DNA of 64,000 nucleotides. Source: JAIBJN01 sp963838795. GTDB taxonomy: Bacteria > Actinomycetota > Thermoleophilia > Gaiellales > Gaiellaceae. Positions within the stretch are counted from its first letter, which is position 1. Each line of letters opens with the position of its first letter. The position numbers and the translations under genes are program-made. Positions 53,830 through 61,852 of this stretch are shown here, piece by piece. The stretch is from assembly GCA_963838795.1 (NCBI GenBank), contig CAWISL010000011.1:490635-554634 (forward strand), in the 5' to 3' direction. A model generated the notes under the pieces. The model saw only the letters and a list, made by a program, of their open reading frames with translations, did not search any database and was not told where the DNA came from.

Positions 53830-56103
53830 TCATCCTTCCTGGGTGAGATTTGCCGGCGGCGGGTAGATCGAGCCGTCGAGGAGCCCGACTTCGACGGCGC
53901 GCTCGATCGCCTGGCTGCGCGATGAGGCATCGAGCTTGCGGTAGATCGAGACCGCCTCGGTCTTGACGGTGTTGCGCGAGATGAAGAGCCGGGTCGCGAT
54001 CTCGGGAACCGTGAGGTGGGTGGCGAGATAGGGAAGCAGCCGGAGCTCGGCGCCCGTGAGGCTCATCGCCCAGGCACCGGCCGATCCGGAGGTCGCCGCC
54101 AGGCGGTCACGAAGCTCGCGCGCGTCCTCGACGAGCGAGCCCAGGTCAGGGCGGAGCTCGAGCACGTCCTCGGTTTCTCTGAGAGACCGTGCGGGCGGCG
54201 GCGGCCTCGCCGAGCGCGAGATGGACGCGCGTGAGCTCGAGCCCGACGCCGACGGTTTCCCAGGGAATGCCGTGGTCGAGCATGGGCCGCAGGCGGTGGG
54301 CACGCACCAGCGCCGCGCGGGCATCTTGCGGCCTCGCCTCGTGGAGCGCGACCCGCGCCGTTGCGACGTGCGCGATCGCGCTCGTCGAGTAGTCGCCGAG
54401 GCCCGACTCCTCGACGAGCGCTTCTGCTGCCCGTGCGCGTTGCCCTGCCTCACCCCAGGCTCCCTCCTTGGCCGCGAGGAGCGCGAGCTGCGCGTGCGCC
54501 AGGAAGACCTCTTCGACGCTGCCGGTGGCCAGCCCTCGCTCGACGGTTGCCTGAAAGCGCCACCACTGCACGATCGGTGTCGCCGAGCAGGGCGTGCGCA
54601 ACTCCTCGGCCGAGGAGTGCGGTCGGGATCCAAAAACTGTCCGGCGAGAGCTGATCCAGCGCCAGATCGGCGTCGGCGAGCGCCTGCTCGACACCGTTCG
54701 GCATCATGTGCGCGCGCAGCGTGGCGACCCACGGCTCGATCGTGGCGCTGCCGTCCGAGAGCGGGATCTTCGAGGTCGCCCCGTCGGCGAGGGCGAGCCA
54801 GCGCTCGGCCTCCTCGGCTCGCCCCGTCAGCGCGCGCCACCAGGCTCCGTAGACGGCAAGCGCGGGGTAGTCGCACGAGCTCGTCGTCGCCGAACCACCC
54901 GAGCCACTCCTCCGCGGTCTGCAAGCGGCCGTCGTAGTAGAGCGGCGGACTGAGGGCGTCGATCAAGCCGGCGACGGCCTCCGTCTCGCCCGCTGCTTGC
55001 CCGTAGCCGACCGCCTCCTCGGGCAGGTCGTTGGCAACGCACCAGGCCAGCGCACGAGCGTTGAGCGCAGGCACGACCTCGGGCTCGGTACGCTCGAGCT
55101 CGTTCCTGAGGAGCTGGCCGAAGAGGTGGTGGTAGCGGTACCACTCGCCCGTCCGGTCGAGAGGCACCACGAAGCCGTTTGCGCGCTCGAGCGTCTCGAG
55201 CGCGTGCGCCGACCCCGTCGTCTCGAGCACGGCGTCGCAGAGACCTCCGCACATTCGTTCCAGGATCGAGGTGTGCTTGAGGAACTGCGCTTCAGCTTCC
55301 GGCAGCCGAGAGAGGAGCTCGAGGCGGAAGTACTCGGAGACGAACCGGTCGCCGCCGGTGAAGCCCTCGGCAGTCACCGAGCCCGCACCCCCGGCCCGCA
55401 TCGACAGCGCTGCCAGGTACAGGCCGGCCGGCCAGCCCTCCGTCCGCTCGGTCAGCTCGGAGACCTCGTCGGCGTCGAGCTCGACGCCCGCCTCTGCAAG
55501 CAGCATCCCGGCTTCCTGCTCGTCCAGCCGGAGGTCTCCGACGCCGATCTCGTCCACGGATCCCTGCGCCCGCCAGCGGCCGAGGGGCAGGGCCGGCTCT
55601 TCCCTGCTTGCGACCGCGATCTGGGAGCCGGCCGGGACGTACCGGGAAAGCTCGGCGAGCACGTCCAGACAGGCGGGATTGGCGACAGCGTGCAGATCGT
55701 CGAGCGCCAGCACCAGCGGGCGCTCACGTGCGGCGATCGCGCCGCCGACACGGGGGACCCGTGTCGACCAGGTGGATCCGCCCGGCCCGGACAACGCCTC
55801 GAAGACGTCGGGCGAGACGGGCTCGAGCCGGTGCATCGCGGCCGCGATGTAGCGCAGGAACACGACCGCGTCGTCATCTCGCCCGTCCAGCGCGACCCAG
55901 GCGAACGGACGAGGGTCGGTCTCGGCCCAGCGCGCGAGCAGGGTCGTCTTGCCGTATCCGGCGGGCGCGACCACGGTCGCGAAAGGCGTCTTCGCCGCGC
56001 TCAGCCGGGCGATGACGTCCGCCTTCGCCACGGTGCCGGGCCGCGGCAACGGGGCAGCGAGCTTGGCCTCTGCAAGGTCGAAAGGAACGTCGGCCACAGC
56101 CAC
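53830..56103 (-). CDS. MalT-like LuxR family ATP-dependent regulator, frame disrupted
   Basis: About 750-residue STAND-ATPase regulator. Walker A APAGYGKTTLLARW (about residue 45-58), Walker B LVLALDDLHAVA, a winged-helix region and TPR-like repeats in the centre (GLATGSVEEVFLAHAQLALL, VHLALGEAAAARTV). A C-terminal LuxR HTH (PYLATHLTVPEIATRLFISR, NTVKTEAVSIYRKLDASSRS) follows. Frames change near 54870, 54700, 54560 and 54155. It would bind an inducer through its TPR part and activate nearby promoters. It lies between the two copies of the 24-bp motif. Confidence 0.85.
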   Translation of the reverse strand: MAVADVPFDLAEAKLAAPLPRPGTVAKADVIARLSAAKTPFATVVAPAGYGKTTLLARWAETDPRPFAWVALDGRDDDAVVFLRYIAAAMHRLEPVSPDVFEALSGPGGSTWSTRVPRVGGAIAARERPLVLALDDLHAVANPACLDVLAELSRYVPAGSQIAVASREEPALPLGRWRAQGSVDEIGVGDLRLDEQEAGMLLAEAGVELDADEVSELTERTEGWPAGLYLAALSMRAGGAGSVTAEGFTGGDRFVSEYFRLELLSRLPEAEAQFLKHTSILERMCGGLCDAVLETTGSAHALETLERANGFVVPLDRTGEWYRYHHLFGQLLRNELERTEPEVVPALNARALAWCVANDLPEEAVGYGQAAGETEAVAGLIDALSPPLYYDGRLQTAEEWLGWFGDDELVRLPRACRLRSLVARADGASRGGRALARPRRRGDLEDPALGRQRHDRAVGRHAARAHDAERCRAGARRRRSGAGSALAGQFLDPDRTPRPRSCARPARRHRSCSGGAFRQPSSEGWPPAASKRSSWRTRSSRSSRPRREPGVRQGNAHGQQKRSSRSRASATTRRARSRTSQRRGSRSTRRGRKMPARRWCVPTACGPCSTTAFPGKPSASGSSSRASISRSARPPPPARSLRETEDVLELRPDLGSLVEDARELRDRLAATSGSAGAWAMSLTGAELRLLPYLATHLTVPEIATRLFISRNTVKTEAVSIYRKLDASSRSQAIERAVEVGLLDGSIYPPPANLTQEG

Positions 56104-56173
56104 GGAGGAACAATGCTAGGACAGGGCCGGAGCGGCGCCTGGCTAGCCGCTCGATCGCCTGGCAGGCGCCTAT

Positions 56174-56197
56174 TTCATGCGATCCGTATGAGGAAGC
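56174..56197 (+). promoter_or_regulatory. 24-bp regulon motif upstream of the second CMD-like gene
   Basis: Starts TTCATGCGATCC and ends GTATGAGGAAGC; differs from the copy at 53413-53436 at positions 6, 8 and 12 only. It lies about 97 bases before the ATG at 56294 and 71 bases from the divergent LuxR start, so it may control both. Similarity extends weakly downstream to a CGCCCAC block in both copies. Confidence 0.6.
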
Positions 56198-56293
56198 GGG
56201 GCGGGGCCGCCCACATACTGGCGCAATCTCAGCCCACTCGACCCACCCTCTTCCCCCGCCCTTGGAACGAACGTCGAACGAAAGGAGAGCACC

Positions 56294-56632
56294 ATGGCTG
56301 ACCCGACCACCGACACACCGGTCCTCGACCTGCTCGCGAGCATGACCGCGGACTCGATCGAGGCTTCGGGTCTCGACCCGGAGACGCTCATGCTCGTTCG
56401 CATCGCCGCGCTCGCCGCGGTCGATGCCCCGCCGATCTCGTATGCGCTGAACCTCGAAGCGGCAGGCGAGGCCGGTATCGACCCCGAGCAGGTCCGCGGC
56501 GTCTTCGCCGCGATCGCACCGATCGTCGGCACGGCCCGAGTCGCGTCCGCGACGGGCAACATCGTCAAGGCGATCGCGCTCGAGATCGAGGTCGCCGAGC
56601 TCGACGACCAGGACGACCTGGACGCCCAGTAA
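56294..56632 (+). CDS. Carboxymuconolactone decarboxylase-like protein (second)
   Basis: 112 residues, with AAAGGAG before the ATG. Pattern DPETLMLVRIAALAAVDAPP, SYALNLEAAGEAGIDPEQVR and GTARVASATGNIVKAIALEI matches the CMD-like protein at 53448 (LVRxAAxxALDAxP ... TPVTGTSRVVA) with shifted spacing. No catalytic Cys pair. The C-terminus is acidic. It is the first gene downstream of the 24-bp motif. Function unknown. Confidence 0.75.
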   Translation: MADPTTDTPVLDLLASMTADSIEASGLDPETLMLVRIAALAAVDAPPISYALNLEAAGEAGIDPEQVRGVFAAIAPIVGTARVASATGNIVKAIALEIEVAELDDQDDLDAQ

Positions 56633-56709
56633 CCGAGCCGCGTCGCCGGCGAGCCGCCTCCTCGGGCGGGCGGCTCGGCCGGCCGCTCGCGGCAGCAAGG
56701 AGGCAGACA

Positions 56710-57188
56710 GTGAGCTCGAACCGCATCGTGACCCGCCGCTTCGGAGCAGCCCTCGTTGTTGCCCTCATGGTTCTGGTCTCGGCCCTCGGCTGCGCCTCCG
56801 ACGACGAGGCAGCGCAACGACCGAGGCGGCGACGGCACCGCCGGTTCCGGCACCGGCACGGTCGACGAGGGCGTCGACAGCCTCCAGGAGGCTCAGGCGC
56901 AGCTCTGTCCCGAGCTGTCGGACTCTCGGCGGACCTGACGGAGGTCTCCACCAGCGGGACCGAGGCCGGCCAGGACGTCCTTGCCGCCTCGGATCCTTCG
57001 CGGCGGCTCTCGAGGCCGGCGCCGCGGCTCTCACCGAGGCCGGGGCCGACGACGCGGCGACCGCCGCCGAGAGACCTCGCGTCCACCTGGAGTCGCTCTC
57101 CACCTCCGGCGGGGAGGACGCCCAGGCGCGCGCAGGCGAGGCGGCCGACGGGGCGCAGCAGCTGACGGATGCCCTGCAGTGTCCGTGA
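56710..57188 (+). CDS. Small lipoprotein, frame disrupted
   Basis: GTG 56710 with AAGGAGG upstream. Signal peptide FGAALVVALMVLVSALGC with lipobox Cys. After frame changes near 56815, 56930, 56995 and 57090 the protein reads a four-helix Ala/Glu/Gln-rich domain (TVDEGVDSLQEAQAQLCPEL, AGQDVLAALGSFAAALEAGA, ESLSTSGGEDAQARAGEAAD) and ends LTDALQCP. The two extra cysteines could form a disulfide outside the membrane. Function unknown. Confidence 0.6.
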
Positions 57189-57213
57189 CCGATCCGACCA
57201 GACTCCAAGGAGG

Positions 57214-57553
57214 CATGAGATGTACTGGCTCTGGTACCATCCTGTTCGTGGTCGTCTGGATAGCCATCGCGTTCTGGCCGGCCCGCGTTGCCGCCCGGAA
57301 GGGGCACAGCTTCTTCCTCTACTTCCTCTTCAGCCTGGTCTTCTTCCCGCTGGCGCTGCTCGTTGCCTACATGGTCGAGGATCGAAGCCTGGCGCCGCGG
57401 CCTGACGGGAGCCTGGAGGGCGAGACGATGAGCGACGTCGAGGATCGACAACCCGAACCGGCGGACGAGCGGCGAGGCAGCCGACGCCGGCCGCAGCGAG
57501 GGAGCGCGCGCCAAGCTCGGCGCCGCGATGGAGAGCGCCAAGGGGGCAAGTGA
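57214..57553 (+). CDS. Small membrane protein, boundaries uncertain
   Basis: Two hydrophobic helices (TILFVVVWIAIAFWPARVAA and FFLYFLFSLVFFPLALLVAY) joined by RKGHS, a pattern common in short actinobacterial membrane proteins. AAGGAGG stands before two candidate starts: ATG 57214 in frame, or ATG 57219 (MYWLW) one frame off. The hydrophilic tail after 57428 is probably the start of the next gene: GGAGGGCGAGACG precedes an ATG at 57428 reading SDVEDRQPEPADERR, which needs one indel to join the YihY frame. Confidence 0.55.
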
Positions 57554-58382
57554 ACGACACGTGGCCCTCGCAGTTCCGATCCGGGCGGTGGAACGAAACC
57601 GGCGTGTCGCGGCGAGCGTCCTCGCCGGGGGGCTCGCGTACAGGCTCTTCCTGTGGCTGCTGCCGTTCGGCTTGATCGTCGGAGGCGCTCTCGGCCTCAG
57701 CAACGCGAACGACACCGAGGACGCGGTCGAGGGCGGCGGCGTCCCGGCGGCGATCTCCAACGCGATCGGCGATGCCTCGCGTGCCGCTGACTCCAACTCG
57801 TGGTGGCTCTTCGCGGTCGGCGTGCCCCTTCTCCTCTGGACGGGTTTCACGGGTGCCAAGGCGGTAGTGCTCGTTCATTCGCTCGTCTGGGACGAGCCTC
57901 CCCCGAAGCCCAAGCCGGTGGGGTCACTCGTGTTCACGGGCATGCTGTGTGCGGCCATCATCACCGTCGCGCTCAGCTCGTGGTTCGCCGACGTGGCGTG
58001 GCACGGTCTCCTGGCGGCCGCGCTCACCATCGCACCGCTCACCGGGCTGTGGCTTTGGGTTTCACTTCACCTTCCGCACAGGGACGCTCCCTGGCGGGCG
58101 CTGCTGCCCGGCGCAGTCCTCATCGGGATCGGCGTCCCACTGCTCAGCGGACTGGTCGACGCCTTCCTCGTGGATGAGCTCGAGAAGTCGACGTCGCTGT
58201 ACGGTGGTCTCGGCGCCGCGACGACGCTTATCTTCTTCATCTACCTCCTCGGGATTCTCGTCGTCAGCTCACCGGTGCTGAACAGCTCGCTCTACGAGGA
58301 GCTCCTCAGCGAAGAGCGAGCAGGCCGAGGGCGAGGCAACGGGCTCGCCGGGGGCTTCACCCGCATGAAACCGGAGGACTGA
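57528..58382 (+). CDS. YihY/BrkB-like membrane protein (second)
   Basis: 284 residues with six helices. AVERNRRVAASVLAGGLAYRLFLWLLPFGL is the YihY-type first-helix block; the conserved C-terminal region reads SLYGGLGAATTLIFFIYLLG. The start at 57528 lacks a ribosome site, and its frame runs upstream through ARAKLGAAMESAKG, so the real start is probably 57428 with one indel. It is a diverged relative of the protein at 16161-16964. Six bases separate it from the potassium channel gene. Confidence 0.8.
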   Translation: MESAKGASERHVALAVPIRAVERNRRVAASVLAGGLAYRLFLWLLPFGLIVGGALGLSNANDTEDAVEGGGVPAAISNAIGDASRAADSNSWWLFAVGVPLLLWTGFTGAKAVVLVHSLVWDEPPPKPKPVGSLVFTGMLCAAIITVALSSWFADVAWHGLLAAALTIAPLTGLWLWVSLHLPHRDAPWRALLPGAVLIGIGVPLLSGLVDAFLVDELEKSTSLYGGLGAATTLIFFIYLLGILVVSSPVLNSSLYEELLSEERAGRGRGNGLAGGFTRMKPED

Positions 58383-58387
58383 GAACG

Positions 58388-58846
58388 ATGAACGAGGACC
58401 CCGCCGACACGCCGAAGGAGACGAGGCTCGAACGGTGGCTCGAGCGTTGGGTGGCCCGCGCCGTGACGCCGCGGGGGGCCGCCATCGTGATCGCCTCCGC
58501 GACGATCGCGATCACCGTCGTCGCCGGGACCCTGATGACGGTCCTCGACCGCGAGAACTACCCGTCGATCGGCTCCGGGCTCTGGTGGGCCGTCCAGACG
58601 ACCACGACGGTCGGGTACGGCGACAACGTTCCGACGACCTACGCCGGACGGTTCCTCGCCGCGTTCGTCATGCTGGTCGGCATCGGCTTCCTGACGGTCA
58701 TCACCGCCGCGATCACGAGCACGTTCGTGTCGCGCTCGCGCCTCGAGCCGGCCGACTCGGACCACGAGACCTCGCTTGCCGAGCAGCTCCGTCAGATCAA
58801 CGCGCGGCTCGAGCGAATCGAGACGCGCCAGAGCGGGCGCTCGTAG
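58388..58846 (+). CDS. Two-helix potassium channel
   Basis: 152 residues. Helix 1 (AAIVIASATIAITVVAGTLM), pore helix LWWAVQTTTTVGYGDN with the selectivity filter TVGYGD at residues 74-79, and helix 2 (FLAAFVMLVGIGFLTVITAA). The C-terminus is a short coiled coil (SLAEQLRQINARLERIETRQ), likely tetramerising. There is no RCK/TrkA domain, so gating is unknown. Confidence 0.9.
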   Translation: MNEDPADTPKETRLERWLERWVARAVTPRGAAIVIASATIAITVVAGTLMTVLDRENYPSIGSGLWWAVQTTTTVGYGDNVPTTYAGRFLAAFVMLVGIGFLTVITAAITSTFVSRSRLEPADSDHETSLAEQLRQINARLERIETRQSGRS

Positions 58847-58884
58847 GCCGCCGTCCCGCTGCAGTCCGGCATTCTCCGCTCGCG

Positions 58885-59949
58885 TCACTCGAGCATCCGT
58901 TGCACGGTCGGCTCGGCCCGGTCGGCCACGAGCTTGAAGAAGCCTCTCGACCGAAGCGGCCGACGGCGTTGGCGGCGATCACGGTGAACGGCACGGCCAG
59001 GATGAGCCCCACGATGCCGGCGAGGAAGCCGCCCAGCGCCGTGACGACGAGCACGACCAGCGGGTGGATGTCGAGGGTGCGGCCCATCACTCGGGGCTCC
59101 ACGAAGTTCTCCAGCAGCAGGTTCGAGGCGAGCACCACCAGGAGCATGACGGCGGCCACGCCGAGGCCCCGTCGCCGAGGGCGACGATCACGGCCAGCCC
59201 GCCGCCGAGGAAGGCGCCGATGTAGGGGATGTAGCCGCCGATGAAGTTCGCCACGACGATGGTGAACACGAGCGGGAGACCGAGCAGGAGGCTGGCGAGG
59301 CCGACGACCGCGGCGACGATGGCGGACATGACGGTGCGGCCGCGCCCGTAGTCGCGGAGGATCCGGCACGCGTCGCTGATGAAGCTGTCGACCTCGTCGC
59401 GGATCGAGGGGGCGACCTGCGCGACGACGGAGCGCCGAAGGCTGGTGCCGTCCTTGAGCAGGTAGTACATGATCAGCGCGCCGAGGATCAGGCCTGCGGC
59501 CAGGCCGACCAGTGCGTCGACGCCGGAGACGATCTTGGTGAGGAAGCCCTCGGCGACCGCCGGGGCCGTCTCCTCGGCCGCCGCCCGGGCGTCGTCCCAC
59601 GAGGCCTGATCGATGCCGAGCTCCTCGCCGCGTTATCCAGCGCCGCGTCGACCGAGGCGCTGATCTCGTCCCTCTGCTCGATCACACCCCGCGCGGTTGC
59701 GACCACGACGACGGTCATCAAGGCGAGCAGGCCGAGGACGACCAGGCCGGCGGCGAGGGTGGGCTTGAGCTTGCGGCGCTCGAGCTTCCCGACCAGCGGC
59801 TTGAAGACCACGGCCAGGACGGCCGCGAAGAGCAGCGGGAGCACGATCTCGCTCACGGCGGCCAGCGCGGTGACCACGATGATCGTCGCGACCACGCACC
59901 CCACGAAGCTCCAGGCCCACGCGCCGAGCTTGGGAACCGAGCCGCTCAT
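58885..59949 (-). CDS. AI-2E family transporter (third copy), frame disrupted
   Basis: About 354 residues. N-terminal helices VVATIIVVTALAAVSEIVLP and LAAGLVVLGLLALMTVVVVA, a soluble segment, then VANFIGGYIPYIGAFLGGGL, the family signature, and RTLDIHPLVVLVVTALGGFL. Frames change near 59630, 59170 and 58945. The corrected C-terminus reads GFFKLVADRAEPTVQRMLE and stops at 58885. It converges with the potassium channel gene. One of three paralogues in the window. Confidence 0.8.
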
Positions 59950-60079
59950 CACCGGTCGAAGGTGCCCGATTCGCGCACGCTCGACCTCATGCAGACAAGG
60001 TGATTTCGCTCGCCCGTAGGGCGAACCTGGATCGAGGGAGCCCGTACGCCGGCCCCTCGATCCGGTTCGCAAGCCGCGG

Positions 60080-60491
60080 TCAGGCCACGGATTCCTTGAA
60101 GCCCTGCCAGCGTGCCGTCAGGGCGTAGAGCACGAGGATGTTGAGCGTGACGATCAGGATGTTCCAGAGCGGATACGCCTGGGGGTAGTTCGCCATGAAC
60201 GCGATCTGCCCGATCGCATTGACGGAGACGCCGATGATGGCGAGCCAGCGCGCCCAGCCTGCCCCGCCGAGCAAGCCGAGCCCGGTGAGGACGAGCAGGC
60301 CGCCCCAGATGAGCGTCATCCAGCCCCACGTCGGTCACGTCGACGATCGCGAGGCCCTTGGCCGTGGCGACGACGTACTCGTCCTCGAGGATCCCGACGA
60401 GACCCTGGAGCATGTCGAGCGCACCGACGATCACGAGCACGATGCCGGCGAAGACGATCCACCCGCTCCACGACGAGTCTTGCGATGCCAT
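60080..60491 (-). CDS. DUF7144-type four-helix membrane protein (second), one frame change
   Basis: About 137 residues. AAAGGAG stands before ATG 60491. Begins ASQDSSWSGWIVFAGIVLVI with LVGILEDEYVVATAKGLAIV; after a frame change near 60325 it continues MTLIWGGLLVLTGLGLLGGA and WARWLAIIGVSVNAIGQIAF to a stop at 60080. Same layout and ribosome site as the protein at 8249-8653. Function unknown. Confidence 0.72.
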
Positions 60492-60573
60492 AGCACTTGC
60501 TCCTTTCTGAACGAGAACGACTTGCTGCCGAGAGGGAAACGCTGTCGCCTCGAGGGCGGCCCGGCATCGCACG

Positions 60574-60629
60574 ATCTGGGTGAATCGCGCCGCTGCGCGA
60601 CCTCCGCGGCCAGCGCGATTCACACAGAT
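60574..60629. promoter_or_regulatory. 17-bp inverted repeat between divergent genes
   Basis: ATCTGGGTGAATCGCGC (60574-60590) and GCGCGATTCACACAGAT (60613-60629) are reverse complements at 16 of 17 positions, separated by 22 bases. They lie between the divergent DUF7144-type gene (60491) and LPG-synthase-like gene (60671). Placement suits a shared operator for a dimeric or tetrameric regulator; a structured RNA leader is an alternative. Confidence 0.6.
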
Positions 60630-60670
60630 TGGATGATGTGGCGCCGGGCAGGCGGCGCGACGATCGGGGC

Positions 60671-61852
60671 ATGAGCAAGGCAGCACAGCCGCCCAGCCAT
60701 CGTCGGTGCCGTTCAAGACCCGTCGCGCCGAGGCGCCTGGTCAAGGTCGTCGGCTGGCTCGTCGGCATCGCGCTCGCGTCGTCGTCCTGAACCTGCTCGG
60801 TATCGACGTCGTCGGCTGGCTGTCCGACCTGTGGGACGAGATCAAGGACGTCCCGCCGGCTACATCGTCGCGGGGCTGTTCTTCCAGAGCGGCCAGACGC
60901 TCTTCGCGGGCCTTCCTACTACGGGATCCTGCGGCGGCCTATCCGGGCCAGGTCGAGTTCTGGCCGATCGTGACCGCCTACGCCGTGGGCGTGGCGATGA
61001 ACAACTTCCTGCCGGCGAACATCGGCACGTTCGCGACGCTGGTCATGTTCGTGGCGATCATCCCGGCCTGCACGTTCGCCGGGGCGCTCGCCGCCTACTC
61101 GTGCAGAAGATCTTCTTCACGATCGCCGGCACGTTCGTCTACCTCTACCTGTTCCTGTCCGTGCCGGCTCGTTCAACGAGAGCCTGGGCAACATCTCCGA
61201 GGAACCCGCTGAGGACGATCTGATCGCGGCGGGAGCGGTCGTCCTGATCGTGTCCTCGCCCGCATCTTCTGGAGGCAGCTGAAGAAGCTCTGGGAGAAGG
61301 CGAAGCAGGGCGGGTGATCCTCTCCCGCCCGAAGGAGTACTTGACGCACGCGTTCTGCCTCGCTCCTCTCGTGGCTCTGCAAGCTCGCGTGATCGGGATC
61401 TTCCTGGCGGCCTTCGCGATCCCGGTCACGTTCGAGTCGATCATGTGGGTGACGGGCTCGGGCTCGCTCGCGAACGTCGTCTCGGTCACGCCGGGCGCGG
61501 TCGGCATCACGCAGGCGACGAACGCGCTCGCGCTCGACGCTGCTGCGACGTCGCCAAGAGCACGGCGGTCGACTACTCGACGGCGCAGCAGCTGATCACG
61601 ACGCCTGGAACGTCCTCTTCGCGATCGTGCTCGTGGTCTCGGTCTTCGGCTGGAAGGGCGGCAAGCAGCTCGTCACGCAGTCGTACGCGGACGCGAAGGT
61701 CAAGGTCGCCGAGCAGAAGGCCGCAGCGTGCCGAGAAGAAGGCGGAGAAGCAGGCGGAGCGTGAGGAGTCCGGGCAAGGCCGGTTCCGCCGCCGCCATGA
61801 CAACGGAGGCTGCGGACGATGTCTTCGTCACGCCACGGAGGAGGAGAACTAG
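60671..61852 (+). CDS. Lysylphosphatidylglycerol synthase-like (UPF0104) membrane protein, heavily frame disrupted
   Basis: About 390 residues when frames are joined. MSKAAQPPSHRR and APRRLVKVVGWLVGIALA open the gene. GYIVAGLFFQSGQTLFAGL, AVGVAMNNFLPANIGTFATL, then KIFFTIAGTFVYLYLFLS and VTGSGSLANVVSVTPGAVGI show the membrane-domain pattern of LPG synthase TM/AglD-like proteins. The C-terminus is a charged helix (EKKAEKQAEREESGQ). At least six frame changes occur between 60780 and 61740. There is no catalytic aminoacyl-transferase domain. The stop overlaps the next gene's start region. Confidence 0.7.
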
